Shown: positions 26,107 through 35,731, counted from the first letter of the stretch. The stretch: DNA of 64,000 nt from Xenophilus sp. E41 (GCF_003671765.1 NZ_QPIB01000009.1:647713-711712); one strand, 5' to 3'. A program made the numbers and translations. The notes: generated from the letters alone by a model not told the origin.

Positions 26107-27028
26107 GGCCGCGCTCCTTGCCTTCCTCGCGCCCGTCGCCAGGCTCTCCTGCCTCGGCTTTCGTGCGCCGGCGGTGCAGGACGCCGTTCACCTCCGCGCC
26201 GAAGATCAGGGTGGTGGCGCTCATGTACAGGAAGACCAGCGTGGCCACCACGCCGGCGAAGCTGCCGTACACCAGCGCCAGCTTGCCGGCGGTGGCCAGC
26301 GTCTTCGACAGCCCGATGGCCGCGGCCACCCACAGCGCCGCGCCCAGCAGGGCGCCGGGCAACACGGTGCTCAGGTACTGCCGGCGGTCGGGCAGCCAGC
26401 CGTAGAGCAGCGCATACAGCGCCACCAGCACCACGTAGGCCAGCGCATAGCGCACGCCGAAATGCAGCCACAGCACCTCGCGGCTGCGGCCGAAGTTGCG
26501 GGCGAGGAACTCCCAGACATAGGGCATTACGATCACCGAGCTGAAGATCATCCAGGCGCCGAAGCCCACGACCACGGTGAAGAGCGTGACCTTGATGCGC
26601 GCCTTCCAGAAGGCCATCCCCCGCTCGATGCCGTAGGCGCGGTTGAGCGCCGAGCGAACCGCCTGCAGGCCCGAGGATGCGGTCCAGACGGTGGCCACCA
26701 CGCCGATCGCCAGCAGCGCCTGGTTGCGCTGCGCCAGCACCTGGTCGACCACGGGCAGCAGCGCGCGCTGCACCACGCCAGGCGCGTACTCGAGCATGCG
26801 CCGTGCAATGGAGGCCGCGTCGCCCGGGTCGCCCACGAAGGCCGCGCCCGAGGACAGGAGGATAAGCATCGGGAACATCGCCAGCACCAGTGAGAAGGCC
26901 AGGCTGCCCGCCTGGTTGGCGCTCTGGTGCAGGATGTAGTGGCGGATGGCCGATGCAAGCACCGCAACGCCCGGGATGGCGAGGGCGGCGCGGCGCGCGG
27001 CGGCGAGGAGTTGGCGCAGGCGGTTCAT
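26087..27028 (-). CDS. YihY/BrkB-family inner membrane protein
   Basis: This 313-residue protein has about six membrane segments and the YihY signatures SLAFSLVLAMFPMLILL and YGSFAGVVATLVFLYMSATTLIFGAEVN. The family is widespread; a ribonuclease role once proposed is doubtful and a transport role is possible. The start is taken at MNRLRQ. It overlaps the ligase gene downstream. The tail is hydrophilic. Confidence 0.88.
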   Translation of the reverse strand: MNRLRQLLAAARRAALAIPGVAVLASAIRHYILHQSANQAGSLAFSLVLAMFPMLILLSSGAAFVGDPGDAASIARRMLEYAPGVVQRALLPVVDQVLAQRNQALLAIGVVATVWTASSGLQAVRSALNRAYGIERGMAFWKARIKVTLFTVVVGFGAWMIFSSVIVMPYVWEFLARNFGRSREVLWLHFGVRYALAYVVLVALYALLYGWLPDRRQYLSTVLPGALLGAALWVAAAIGLSKTLATAGKLALVYGSFAGVVATLVFLYMSATTLIFGAEVNGVLHRRRTKAEAGEPGDGREEGKERGHAEALA

Positions 27029-27119
27029 CGGCGAAAGGTCGATCTTCGCTCCCTGCACGAGGGAACGCCGTCGGTGCGGGCGGGCGCGTGCCGTCAGCGA
27101 AGGCCGGGCCGCGGCCTCT

Positions 27120-27932
27120 TCACACCACCTGCAGGCCCTTGAGGGCGGGGTCGCCGGGCGGCGTGGCGATCTTCATGTCCTTGAGCGTCTTGACCAGGAG
27201 CCGCGCGACCATGAGGTTGCGCTGGCGCTTGCTGTCGGCCGGGATCACGTACCAGGGTGCATGCGCGGTCGAGGTGGCAGCCAGCGCCTTGCCGTAGGCG
27301 CGCTGGTAGTCGTCCCACTTCTCGCGCACGGCCAGGTCGCCCATGCTGAACTTCCACTGCTTGCCCGGCGTGTCGATGCGGGCCTGCAGGCGCCCGCGCT
27401 GCTCGTTCTTGCTGATGTGCAGCATGCACTTGACCAGGGTGGTGCCGGTCTCGGCCAGCAGGCGCTCGAAGTCGTTGATCTGCGCGTAGCGCCGCTGCGT
27501 CTCGGCCTTGTCGATCCAGCCTTCGACCACCGGCACCAGCACGTCCTCGTAGTGGCTGCGGTTCCACACCGCGATCTCTCCGGCGCGCGGCACGACGGCA
27601 TGGCAGCGCCAGAGGAAGTCGCGCGCCTTCTCCTCCTCGGTCGGCGCCTTGAAGGCGGCCACGCGCACGCCCAGCGGCGAAGTGCGCGAGAACACCCAGC
27701 GGATGGTGCCGTCCTTGCCGCTGGTGTCCATGCCTTGCAGCACCAGCAGCAGCTTGCGGCGGCCCTCGGCGTGCAGCAGGTTCTGCAGCTCGTCCAGTTC
27801 CTCGGCCAGGGCATCGAGGCGCACCCGTTCGGTGGCTTCGTCGTCGAGCTGGAAGGGCGTGTCGCCGGGGTCGATGCGGGAGAGCTTGAAACGGCCGTCG
27901 GTGCCGACGCGGTAGTGCTTGAGGCTGCTCAT
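27120..27932 (-). CDS. ppk2: Polyphosphate kinase 2 family protein
   Basis: This 270-residue PPK2 enzyme uses polyphosphate to phosphorylate nucleotides. It has Walker A QGMDTSGKDGTIRWVF, Walker B-like NRSHYEDVLVP and a lid region rich in Arg. The single-domain length suggests a class I or class III enzyme, acting on NDP or on both NMP and NDP. It lies 91 bases before the yihY-like gene on the same strand and may share its transcript. Confidence 0.92.
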   Translation of the reverse strand: MSSLKHYRVGTDGRFKLSRIDPGDTPFQLDDEATERVRLDALAEELDELQNLLHAEGRRKLLLVLQGMDTSGKDGTIRWVFSRTSPLGVRVAAFKAPTEEEKARDFLWRCHAVVPRAGEIAVWNRSHYEDVLVPVVEGWIDKAETQRRYAQINDFERLLAETGTTLVKCMLHISKNEQRGRLQARIDTPGKQWKFSMGDLAVREKWDDYQRAYGKALAATSTAHAPWYVIPADSKRQRNLMVARLLVKTLKDMKIATPPGDPALKGLQVV

Positions 27933-27993
27933 GGCGATGGGCGGATGTGCAAAGCCGCCAGCCTACCCGATCCCCTGCGGCTTCAAGCCAGAA

Positions 27994-28047
27994 GGGGCTG
28001 CAGCGCCCTAGCGGCGGGCGCGAAGCGCTATGAAAACCGTAGCATCC
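27994..28047 (-). repeat. Dispersed repeat upstream of ppk2 (copy, reverse orientation)
   Basis: CTGCAGCGCCCTAGCGGCGG leads into GCGCTATGAAAACCGTAGC, a reverse-orientation member of the GCTATCAAA-type repeat. It fills the gap between the Hsp15-like and ppk2 genes. Confidence 0.65.
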
Positions 28048-28053
28048 GCCGTG

Positions 28054-28491
28054 TCAGCGCGTGTTGCCGTCCGGGGCGTCGTCCACGCTGGCGCTCCAGC
28101 GGTCGCCCCAGCCGTGCTGGCGCGCCGTGTCGAGGTGCCGCCGTTCGCGCTTGGTGGGGCGGCCCTGCTCGATGCTCAGCGCCGGCTCGCGCGAGACGCG
28201 TCGCGCTTCGCGCGCCGCAGCCTGGGCGGCGAGGCTCTCCGGCGTCTCTTCGTAGAGCTGCTGGGCCACGGGCGCCGGGCCGCGCTGCAGGCTCAGGCCC
28301 AGCACGCGCACCGTGCGCGTCACGGCCCCCTGCCGCAGCGCCACCGTGTCGCCGGGTTTGATCTCGCGGGCCGGCTTGGCGGCGTCGCCGTTGACCTGCA
28401 CCCGGTTCTTGCCGATCTCGTCGACGGCCAGCGATCGGGTCTTGTAGAAGCGGGCGGCCCAGAGCCACTTGTCGATGCGCATGCGCTCCAT
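28054..28491 (-). CDS. hslR: S4-domain RNA-binding protein, Hsp15-like
   Basis: This 145-residue protein starts with an S4 fold (MRIDKWLWAARFYKTRSLAVDEI, about 4-65) and has a basic C-terminal tail (GRPTKRERRHLDTARQ). Hsp15 binds free 50S subunits carrying nascent chains after heat shock and helps recycle them. Size and arrangement fit. It follows tctE on the same strand by 84 bases. Confidence 0.9.
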   Translation of the reverse strand: MERMRIDKWLWAARFYKTRSLAVDEIGKNRVQVNGDAAKPAREIKPGDTVALRQGAVTRTVRVLGLSLQRGPAPVAQQLYEETPESLAAQAAAREARRVSREPALSIEQGRPTKRERRHLDTARQHGWGDRWSASVDDAPDGNTR

Positions 28492-28575
28492 GAATTCGAA
28501 ATCTGCAGCGAAACGAAAAAAACCGTTGAAGGCGGAAAGGGTGCGTCGGCGTAGGTGGGGGCGTCTGCGTCCGGC

Positions 28576-29997
28576 TCAAGGCATGGCCGGGTGGGGTGGC
28601 GTCGCCAGCGGAAGCCGCACCACCGCATCCAGCCCGAGCACGCGGGCGTCGGGTCCGAGGCGATTGTCCAGTGCGATCTCGCCGCCCAGCGTCTGCACGA
28701 TCTCGCGGCAGATGGCGAGCCCCAGGCCGGAGCCCTTCGCCACGTCGCCCGCGGCGAAGGGCGCGAACAGGCGCTGGCGCAGCTCGGCGGAGATGCCCGG
28801 CCCCGCATCGCGCACCCGCAGGACGGCGCTGGCGGCTTCGGCCGCGACATGGACCGACAGCGGGCTGCCCACGGGACTGTGCTTGATCGCGTTGTGCAGC
28901 AGGTTGCGGCTGAGCTCCAGCAGCATCCACCGGTGGGCGTCGACCCGCGCCGGCAACACGTCGAGTTCGAAGTCGAGCGATCGGTCGGCGATCAGCGGCG
29001 ACAGGTCCAGCGCCACCTGCCGCACCATCTCGCCCAGGTCCAGCGGTTCCGACTCGGGCTGCTGGCGCAACTGCTCGATCTTGGCCAGCGACAGCATCTG
29101 GTTGGCCAGGGCCGTGGCGCGCTCGACGGTCGCGCGGATCTCGGCGAAGGCCTGCGCGGGCGGCACGTCGCCGCGCTGGGCCGACTGGACCTGTGCCTTG
29201 AGCACCGCCAGCGGCGTGCGCAGCTGGTGCGCCGCGTCGCGCACGAAGCGCTTCTGGTGTTCCAGGAGGTGCTGCAGCCGCCCCATCACGCCGGTCATCG
29301 CGTCGACCAGCGGCAGCAGCTCGCGCGGGGCATGCGGCGCATCGATCGGCGACAGGTCGTCGGCCGCGCGGGCCTCGATCGACTCGCCCAGCGCGCGCAC
29401 CGGCCGGGTGGCACGCTGGACCACGGCCACGGTGACCGCCGCCACCACCGCCAGCAGCAGCAGCTGGCGCCACAGCATGTCGACCAGCAGGCGGCGCGCC
29501 AGGGTCTCGCGCAGTTCCAGCGTCTCGGCCACCTGCACGACGGCGGTGCCGCGGCCGCGTGCGCTGGCCACCGGCTGCAGCAACACCGCCACGCGCACCG
29601 GCTGCTCGTTGAAGTGGTCGTCGTAGAAATCGACCAGCGCGGCATAGGGCGGGCGCATGGGCAGCGTGCCGCGCCACACCGGCAGCTGCGCGAAGCCCGA
29701 CACCAGTTCGCCGGCCTGGTTGGAGACGCGGTAGTAGAGGCGGCTCTTGTTGTCGGCCTCGAAGGCCTCCAGCGCCGAATAGGGCACCGTGGCGCGGATG
29801 GAGGCGGTCTCGTCGTAGCCCTCGACGTCGAGCTGCTCGCCGATGGTCTTGGCCGAGGCGAGCAGCGTGCGGTCGTAGGCGGTGGTGGCGGCGGCCAGCG
29901 CCTGCCGGTACACGCTCACGCTGTTGATGACGATGAAGAGCGCGACCGGGGCCAGCAGGCCCAGCAGCAGCCGGAAGCGCAGCGAGGTGCGTCGCAT
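28576..29997 (-). CDS. tctE: Sensor histidine kinase TctE
   Basis: This 473-residue kinase has a membrane segment at about 9-27, a periplasmic sensor of about 145 residues, a second membrane segment at about 175-194, a HAMP linker and a kinase core. His257 (AAHQLRTPLAVLKAQ) is the phosphorylation site; the ATP-binding boxes are LLHNAIKHS, RVRDAGPGIS and GSGLGLAICREIV. With TctD it should sense tricarboxylates and control the divergent tctCBA transporter. It starts four bases after the tctD stop. Confidence 0.9.
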   Translation of the reverse strand: MRRTSLRFRLLLGLLAPVALFIVINSVSVYRQALAAATTAYDRTLLASAKTIGEQLDVEGYDETASIRATVPYSALEAFEADNKSRLYYRVSNQAGELVSGFAQLPVWRGTLPMRPPYAALVDFYDDHFNEQPVRVAVLLQPVASARGRGTAVVQVAETLELRETLARRLLVDMLWRQLLLLAVVAAVTVAVVQRATRPVRALGESIEARAADDLSPIDAPHAPRELLPLVDAMTGVMGRLQHLLEHQKRFVRDAAHQLRTPLAVLKAQVQSAQRGDVPPAQAFAEIRATVERATALANQMLSLAKIEQLRQQPESEPLDLGEMVRQVALDLSPLIADRSLDFELDVLPARVDAHRWMLLELSRNLLHNAIKHSPVGSPLSVHVAAEAASAVLRVRDAGPGISAELRQRLFAPFAAGDVAKGSGLGLAICREIVQTLGGEIALDNRLGPDARVLGLDAVVRLPLATPPHPAMP

Positions 29998-30001
29998 GCG
30001 C

Positions 30002-30694
30002 TCAGCCGCCGTCCGGCGCGGCCTTGAGCAGGTAGCCCAGCCCGCGGAGCGTGACCAGCGTGGTGCCGGTGCCGGCCAGCTTCTTGCGCAGCCGGTAGAC
30101 CACCACCTCGATCGCCTCGTACTGCACCTCGGCCTCGCCGGGGAAGACCAGCTCGAAGAGCCGTTCCTTGCTCACGGCATGGCCGGGGCGGGCCATCAGC
30201 GCCTGCATCAGGGCGAGCTCGCGCGGCGTGAGTTCCAGCACGTCGGCGCCGCGGTAGATGGCGCCGCTGTCGGGTTCGAAGCGCAACACGCCCACCTCCA
30301 GCGGCGTGGGCACGCCCTCGTCGGCGGGTGCGTCCTGGCGCCGCCTGCGCAGCGCCCGCAGGCGTGCCTCGAGTTCGTCCAGGTCGAAGGGCTTGGGCAG
30401 GTAGTCGTCGGCGCCGGCATTCAGGCCCATCACCCGGTCGCCGACCGTGCCGCGCGCGGTCAGCAGCAGCACCGGGGTGCGCAGGCCGGCGGCGCGCGCC
30501 TGGGCCAGCACCTGCAGGCCGTCGAGGTTCGGCAGGCTCAGGTCGAGGGCCACCACGTCGGGGTCCAGCGCGCGCCACTGGGCCAGCGCCTGGGCACCGT
30601 CGCCGCACACGCGCACGTCGATCTGCCGGCGCCCCAGCGTGCGCTGCAGCGTGGTCTGCATGGTGGGATCGTCTTCGACGAGAAGCAGCTTCAT
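30002..30694 (-). CDS. tctD: Response regulator TctD
   Basis: This 230-residue OmpR/PhoB-type regulator has a receiver with acceptor Asp51 and conserved Lys in DDYLPKPFDLDE, and a C-terminal winged helix (residues about 130-225, ELTPRELALMQAL and VVYRLRKKL). It is the first gene of tctD-tctE and is divergent from tctCBA, which is the usual arrangement of citrate/tricarboxylate uptake control. The start is taken at MKLLLVEDD. Confidence 0.92.
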   Translation of the reverse strand: MKLLLVEDDPTMQTTLQRTLGRRQIDVRVCGDGAQALAQWRALDPDVVALDLSLPNLDGLQVLAQARAAGLRTPVLLLTARGTVGDRVMGLNAGADDYLPKPFDLDELEARLRALRRRRQDAPADEGVPTPLEVGVLRFEPDSGAIYRGADVLELTPRELALMQALMARPGHAVSKERLFELVFPGEAEVQYEAIEVVVYRLRKKLAGTGTTLVTLRGLGYLLKAAPDGG

Positions 30695-30899
30695 GGGCAG
30701 GAGGCGGGCACGCGGGCGCTGGCAATGTTCACCCATCCCGCGGCCGGGTGACGGCATGCGGCCCGGGCCGGCCCTCAGTGATTACCCCGAGGCGTCCGAC
30801 AGCCAACTGACAGCGGGGCGGCGCATCATAGCGGCGCTCAGGTTCCGCTCAGGTTCCCTTCCAGCGATCCGATCCATACGACCCCTAGGAGACATCGAC

Positions 30900-31859
30900 A
30901 TGCGTCGCGACACCTTCCTGAAATCCCTTGCCGCCCTGGCCGCCACCGGCGCGCTGCCGCTGTCGGCCCACGCCGCGGCCAACATCAAGATGATGATCCC
31001 CGCCAACCCCGGCGGCGGCTGGGACACCACGGGCCGCGCGCTGGGCAAGGCGCTGACCGACGGCAAGCTGGCCGACACGGTGACCTACGACAACAAGGGC
31101 GGCGCCGCCGGCGCGCTGGGCCTGGCGCAGTTCGTCAACGGCTCCAAGGGCGACGCCAATGCGCTGATGGTCATGGGCGCCGTGATGCTCGGCGGCATCA
31201 TCACCGGCAAGCCGCCGGTGAACCTGTCGCAGGCCACGCCCATCGCGCGCCTGACCAGCGAATACAACGTCTTCGTGCTGCCCGCCAACTCGCCCTTCAA
31301 GACCATGGCCGACGTGGTCGCCCAGCTCAAGAAGGACCCGGGCAGCGTCAAGTGGGGCGGCGGCTCGCGCGGCTCCACCGAGCACATCGCCGCGGCCATG
31401 ATCGCGCAGAAGGTCGGCGCCGACCCGTCGAAGATCAACTACGTGGCCTTCCGTGGGGGCGGTGAAGCCACCGCCGCCATCCTGGGCGGCAACGTCACCG
31501 TCGGCGGCAGCGGCTACAGCGAGTTCGCGCCCTACATCGCCGACGGCAAGATGAAGGCCATCGCCGTCACCTCGGCCCAGCGCCTGCCGGGCATCAATGT
31601 GCCCACGCTGAAGGAGCAGGGCATCGACGTCGAGATCGGCAACTGGCGCGGCGTCTACGGCGCCCCCGGCATCAGCGCCGAGCAGCGCAAGGCGCTCACC
31701 GACCTGGTGCTGGCCGCGCTGAAGACGCCGTCGTGGACCGAAGCCATGAAGAAGAACGACTGGACGCCCGCCGTGCTGAGCGGCCCGGCCTTCGACAAGT
31801 TCGTCGACGACGAGTTCGCCAGCCTGCGCGCCACCATGACCAAGTCGGGCATGGTCTGA
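30900..31859 (+). CDS. tctC: Tricarboxylate-binding periplasmic protein TctC (Bug family)
   Basis: This 319-residue periplasmic binding protein has a signal peptide ([25 protein letters not shown]). The ligand loop segment PANPGGGWDTTGRALG and YDNKGGAAGALG are typical of Bug/TctC. It delivers citrate or a related acid to TctAB. The ATG is preceded by CCTAGGAGACAT, the same 12 bases found before the ABC binding protein gene at 46290. It is the first gene of tctCBA. Confidence 0.94.
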   Translation: MRRDTFLKSLAALAATGALPLSAHAAANIKMMIPANPGGGWDTTGRALGKALTDGKLADTVTYDNKGGAAGALGLAQFVNGSKGDANALMVMGAVMLGGIITGKPPVNLSQATPIARLTSEYNVFVLPANSPFKTMADVVAQLKKDPGSVKWGGGSRGSTEHIAAAMIAQKVGADPSKINYVAFRGGGEATAAILGGNVTVGGSGYSEFAPYIADGKMKAIAVTSAQRLPGINVPTLKEQGIDVEIGNWRGVYGAPGISAEQRKALTDLVLAALKTPSWTEAMKKNDWTPAVLSGPAFDKFVDDEFASLRATMTKSGMV

Positions 31860-32013
31860 GGCCGCGCGGGGACGCCACGCTTTCCATCGAGTCACGCTGT
31901 CACACGCACCGGGCTTTCGGCCCGTGTGCCTCGGCACGGTGTCCCTCGCGGGTCCCGTGCCTTTTTTCGGCCTTGGCTTCGTGCCCGACGCCTTTCCTGC
32001 GGAGATTCCAACC

Positions 32014-32544
32014 ATGACAAACACGGACATTTCGTCCCCGCCCGGCGGCAACTGGCCGCAGACCCTCGTGGGTGCGGGCGTGCTGCTCACCGGCCTGGGC
32101 ATGGCCTGGGGCGCCACCGGCATCTCGTCCGAAGCCGGCTACAGCGGCGTCGGCCCCAACTTCCTGCCCTGGCTGGTGTCGATCGTGCTCACGATCTGCG
32201 GCGGCTGGATCATCTGGGAAGCGCGCACCGGGGGCTTTCGCGAGATGGACGAGGAGGCCGCGACCGCGCCGCCGTATTGGAGCGGCTTCGTCTGGGTCTC
32301 GGCCGGCCTGCTGCTCAACGCCGGGCTGATCACCACCATCGGCTTCGTGCTCAGCTGCACGCTGTGCTACGTGCTGGCGGTGCAGGGCCTGCGCCGCGCC
32401 GGCGGCCAGCCGATCGCCAACGCGCCGGCCACCTGGATCAAGGACCTGCTCGTGGGCCTGGCGATCTCGGCGCCCGTGTTCTGGGCCTTCACCAAGTTCC
32501 TGGCGATCAACCTGCCGGGCCTGACCGCCACCGGCTGGATCTGA
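32014..32544 (+). CDS. tctB: Tripartite tricarboxylate transporter small subunit TctB
   Basis: This 176-residue protein has four predicted membrane helices and the TctB pattern GVGPNFLPWLVSIVLTICGGWIIWEA. It is the small permease subunit that pairs with TctA. It is 154 bases after tctC; the start at MTNTDISSPP follows a GGAG-type site. A dispersed repeat separates it from tctA. Confidence 0.9.
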   Translation: MTNTDISSPPGGNWPQTLVGAGVLLTGLGMAWGATGISSEAGYSGVGPNFLPWLVSIVLTICGGWIIWEARTGGFREMDEEAATAPPYWSGFVWVSAGLLLNAGLITTIGFVLSCTLCYVLAVQGLRRAGGQPIANAPATWIKDLLVGLAISAPVFWAFTKFLAINLPGLTATGWI

Positions 32545-32551
32545 CATGGCC

Positions 32552-32690
32552 CACCCCCAGTCTGCGCGCACTTCGTGTGCCTCCGCCAACCCCCTTCGAG
32601 GGGGGCAGCATCTGCGGCCCGGCAAAGCCGGTTCCGCGCTGCTCCCGGCTGGCGGCGTGTGCCAAGCACATGCTGCGCTCCTGATCTTGC
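32552..32690 (+). repeat. Dispersed GC-rich repeat between tctB and tctA
   Basis: This block (CCCACCCCCAGTCTGCGCGC, then AACCCCCTTCGAGGGGGGC and GGCAAAGCCGGTTCCGCG) does not code and contains short hairpins (CCCCCTTCGAGGGGG). It resembles a dispersed element I know from Comamonadaceae genomes. It may lower or stabilise the tctA part of the transcript. Confidence 0.6.
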
Positions 32691-32702
32691 GAGGTTGAAC
32701 TC

Positions 32703-34220
32703 ATGGATATCTTCAACGCACTTCTCCAGGGCTTCGCGCAGGCCATCACCGTCACCAACCTGCTGTGGTGCCTCGTCGGCTGCGCGCTGGGCACCGCGGT
32801 GGGCGTGCTGCCCGGCATCGGCCCGGCGGTGGCCGTCGCCATGCTGCTGCCCATCACGGGCAAGGTCGACGTTACGGCCTCGATGATCTTCTTCGCCGGC
32901 ATCTACTACGGCGCCATGTACGGCGGCTCGACCACCTCGATCCTGCTGAACACGCCGGGCGAGACGGCGTCCATGGTCACGGCCATGGAAGGCAACAAGA
33001 TGGCCAAGAGCGGGCGCGCCGGCGCGGCGCTGGCCACCTCCGCCATCGGCTCCTTCGTGGCCGGCACCATCGCCACCGTCATCGTCACGCTGTTCGCGCC
33101 CTACGTTGCCGACTATGCCGTGAAGCTGGCGGCGCCCGAGTATTTCCTGCTCATGGTGCTGGCCTTCACCACCGTGAGCGCGGTGCTGGGCAAGAGCACG
33201 CTGCGCGGCATGACGGCGCTGTTCATCGGCCTGGCCGTGGGCTGCGTGGGCATGGACCAGATCTCGGGCCAGGGCCGCTACGTGGGCGGCGTGCCCGAGC
33301 TGCTCGACGGCATCGAGATCGTGCTCGTCGCCGTCGGCCTGTTCGCGGTGGCCGAGGTGCTGTACGCCGTGCTGTACGAAGGCCGGGTGCAGGAGAGCCA
33401 GAACAGGATGAGCCGCGTCCACATGAGCGCGCGCGACTGGAAGCGCTCGATCCCCGCCTGGCTGCGCGGCACCGCCATCGGCACGCCCTTCGGCTGCATT
33501 CCCGCGGGCGGCACCGAGATCCCGACCTTCCTGAGCTATGCCACCGAGAAGAAGCTGACCAAGGACCCGGCCGACCGCGCCGAGTTCGGCACCACCGGCG
33601 CCATCGAGGGCGTGGCCGGCCCCGAGGCGGCCAACAACGCCACCGTGACCGCCGCGCTGATCCCGCTGCTCACGCTGGGCATCCCGACCAGCAACACCAC
33701 CGCCATCCTGCTGGGCGCCTTCCAGAACTACGGCATCCAGCCCGGGCCGCAGCTGTTCACCACCAGCGCGGCGCTGGTGTGGGCGCTGATCGCCTCGCTG
33801 TACATCGGCAACGTGATGCTGCTGGTGCTCAACCTGCCGATGGTGGGCCTGTGGGTCAAGCTGCTGAAGATCCCCAAGCCGCAGCTCTATGCCGGCATCC
33901 TGATCTTCGCGACCGTGGGTGCCTACGGCATGCGGCAGAGCGCCTTCGACCTCTTCCTGCTCTACGCCATCGGCGTGCTGGGCGTGGTCATGCGGCGCTT
34001 CGACTTTCCGACCGCGCCCGTGGTGGTGGGCATGATCCTCGGCCCGCTCGCCGAAGCCAACCTGCGCAATGCGCTGTCGATCGGCGAGGGCAGCCCGATG
34101 GTCTTCCTGCAGCGGCCGATGTCGATCACGCTGATCGTGATCGTGCTGGCCGTGCTGATCCTGCCGCGCGTGGCCAAGCGCATGTCGGAACGCAAGCGCC
34201 GGCTCGAGGCGGCGGCCTGA
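32703..34220 (+). CDS. tctA: Tripartite tricarboxylate transporter large permease TctA
   Basis: This 505-residue protein has about 11 membrane segments and both TctA signatures: [23 protein letters not shown] in part and [20 protein letters not shown] second copy of the motif, [21 protein letters not shown]-like, begins the second half. It imports citrate-like acids with cations in the inner membrane and takes substrate from TctC. It is the last gene of tctCBA and is followed by a repeat-type terminator. Confidence 0.96.
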   Translation: MDIFNALLQGFAQAITVTNLLWCLVGCALGTAVGVLPGIGPAVAVAMLLPITGKVDVTASMIFFAGIYYGAMYGGSTTSILLNTPGETASMVTAMEGNKMAKSGRAGAALATSAIGSFVAGTIATVIVTLFAPYVADYAVKLAAPEYFLLMVLAFTTVSAVLGKSTLRGMTALFIGLAVGCVGMDQISGQGRYVGGVPELLDGIEIVLVAVGLFAVAEVLYAVLYEGRVQESQNRMSRVHMSARDWKRSIPAWLRGTAIGTPFGCIPAGGTEIPTFLSYATEKKLTKDPADRAEFGTTGAIEGVAGPEAANNATVTAALIPLLTLGIPTSNTTAILLGAFQNYGIQPGPQLFTTSAALVWALIASLYIGNVMLLVLNLPMVGLWVKLLKIPKPQLYAGILIFATVGAYGMRQSAFDLFLLYAIGVLGVVMRRFDFPTAPVVVGMILGPLAEANLRNALSIGEGSPMVFLQRPMSITLIVIVLAVLILPRVAKRMSERKRRLEAAA

Positions 34221-34238
34221 TCGCCCAAGCGCATTCTT

Positions 34239-34303
34239 CCAGACGAAAAGTGCCTCCAGCGCCCGCGGGACGGGCGGGAGGCGCTTCTTTTTTGATAGCA
34301 TCC
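34239..34303 (+). terminator. Dispersed repeat acting as terminator after tctA
   Basis: GCCTCC and GGGAGGC, with GCGCCCG/CGGGCG inside, form a stem followed by CTTCTTTTTT and GATAGCATCC. It is a full-length repeat of the GCTATCAAA family, placed as the transcription end of tctCBA. Confidence 0.72.
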
Positions 34304-34378
34304 CCTTTGGCCGACCGGGCGCTGGCTGGCGCCCGAGCGGCGAAGGCTCTGCAGGCGGGCGGGCTTCTTGCTGCACCC

Positions 34379-34882
34379 ATGGCCTCGATGCCATTCCACG
34401 CGCCCGACATGACCGCCATCCGTGCCCTCGTCCCATCCCTTTCCCTGCTCGAGGTGCGGCCCAGCGGGGTGCATGGCCTCGGTGCGTTCGCGGCCGCCGA
34501 TCTACCGGCGGGTACGAAGCTGGGCATCTATGCCGGCCGGCGCTTCACGGCGGTGCAGGCGGCCGCCATGGACTGGGACCGCGCACTGACCTACCTCTTC
34601 GGCCTGTCGGATGGCACGCTGATCGACGGCGGCCGCGGCGGCAACGAGATGCGGCATCTGAACCATGCCTGCGAGCCCAACTGCGAAGCGCGCGAAGTCC
34701 ATGGCCCACGCGGCCGGTTGCAACTGGCCATCCACACGCTGCGCGACGTGCGCGCGGGCGAGGAGCTCTTCCTCGACTACGCGCTCACGGTCGACGATGC
34801 CGAGGGTCCGACGGACTACCCATGCCACTGCGGCTCGCTTCGATGCCGTGGCACGATGGTGGCCGCGCCGGCCGGCGCCTGA
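34379..34882 (+). CDS. SET-domain protein (putative protein lysine methyltransferase)
   Basis: This 167-residue protein has a full SET fold: HGLGAFAA (SAM site, about 32-39), the pseudoknot NHACEPNCE (95-103), DYAL (Tyr134) and a post-SET zinc motif C-H-C-G-S-L-R-C-R-G (Cys149, 151, 156). SET enzymes methylate lysines of proteins, mainly in eukaryotes; bacterial ones are known in several groups but their substrates are mostly unknown. Later starts at 34388 and 34409 are possible. It stands alone after the tctA terminator. Confidence 0.88.
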   Translation: MASMPFHAPDMTAIRALVPSLSLLEVRPSGVHGLGAFAAADLPAGTKLGIYAGRRFTAVQAAAMDWDRALTYLFGLSDGTLIDGGRGGNEMRHLNHACEPNCEAREVHGPRGRLQLAIHTLRDVRAGEELFLDYALTVDDAEGPTDYPCHCGSLRCRGTMVAAPAGA

Positions 34883-35041
34883 TCAGGGCGATCGACCGAA
34901 GAGGAAAGTATTCGCGCGCGTTGTCGAGGTTGATCGAAGTCTGCGCGCAAGGTAAAACCGCACACATCGCCCCATTCCAGCTCGCGTTCGCATCGCCTCG
35001 GTGCGCTTGGCGTCCTGGGGCCCGACAACAAAGAGAACCCG

Positions 35042-35320
35042 ATGACCGATTGGATGATGGTGGCCGCTGCGGTGGCCGCCCTGGCGCTCGTGGGCGCGTG
35101 GATCGTGTGGAGGCTGCGACGCAGGCCCAGGGAAACGCCCACGGTGGCGCTGGTGCGGCGGCGCCGCGAACTGCAGTCACGCCTGCAGGACCTGGCCGGG
35201 CCCGAGAGCGACGGCCTCGTGCGGCAGGAGGCCCAGCGCATGCATTCGAGTCCGATGGACCTGCACGTGCTCGAAGCCGCCATCGCGCGCGCGGAGAAGC
35301 TGGCCGCCACGCGGCGCTGA
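35042..35320 (+). CDS. Small single-pass membrane protein, unknown
   Basis: This 92-residue protein has one membrane segment (about 5-25), then a basic cytoplasmic helix (WRLRRRPRETPTVALVRRRR). I do not recognise it. It is 159 bases after the SET gene and converges with the next gene. Confidence 0.65.
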   Translation: MTDWMMVAAAVAALALVGAWIVWRLRRRPRETPTVALVRRRRELQSRLQDLAGPESDGLVRQEAQRMHSSPMDLHVLEAAIARAEKLAATRR

Positions 35321-35344
35321 ACCTGGGCGCCCGGCGCCTTGCAC

Positions 35345-35731
35345 TCAGGGGCGGACGATGCGATCGCCGGGCGGAGGCACCGCGATCACCGCCCGGCCAT
35401 CGGGCGAGGTCACGTAGTCCGACGCGCTCGGCGGTGGGGGCGCCCCTGGCGGCGTCATCACGATGGCGCGGCCGTCGGCCGATTCCTGCGGTACCGGCTG
35501 CGGCGGCGTACCGCCATTCGCACCGTCCAGAAGACGGCCCGCATTGCGCACGCAGGCCTCGCGTTCCGGCGCGGGCCGCTGGCCGCTGTTGCACTGCGCG
35601 ATCTGGCGCTCGTAGCGTTGTTGCGCCGCGCCGGGGGCCGCGCTCTGTGCCATGGCGATGCCGGAGGCCATGAGAGCGCACGCGCCGAGCAGCCCGGCGG
35701 CCATGGAACGAAGTGGGACGGAGTGCCGCAT
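35345..35731 (-). CDS. Secreted protein of unknown function
   Basis: This 128-residue protein has a signal peptide ending near GIAMAQ (residue 29) and a low-complexity, proline-rich tail. One motif, YERQIAQCNSGQRPAPEREACVRNAGRLLD (here about 40-69), recurs in short exported proteins of Burkholderiales; its role is unknown. A longer frame upstream is antisense to the RND gene. Confidence 0.68.
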   Translation of the reverse strand: MRHSVPLRSMAAGLLGACALMASGIAMAQSAAPGAAQQRYERQIAQCNSGQRPAPEREACVRNAGRLLDGANGGTPPQPVPQESADGRAIVMTPPGAPPPPSASDYVTSPDGRAVIAVPPPGDRIVRP

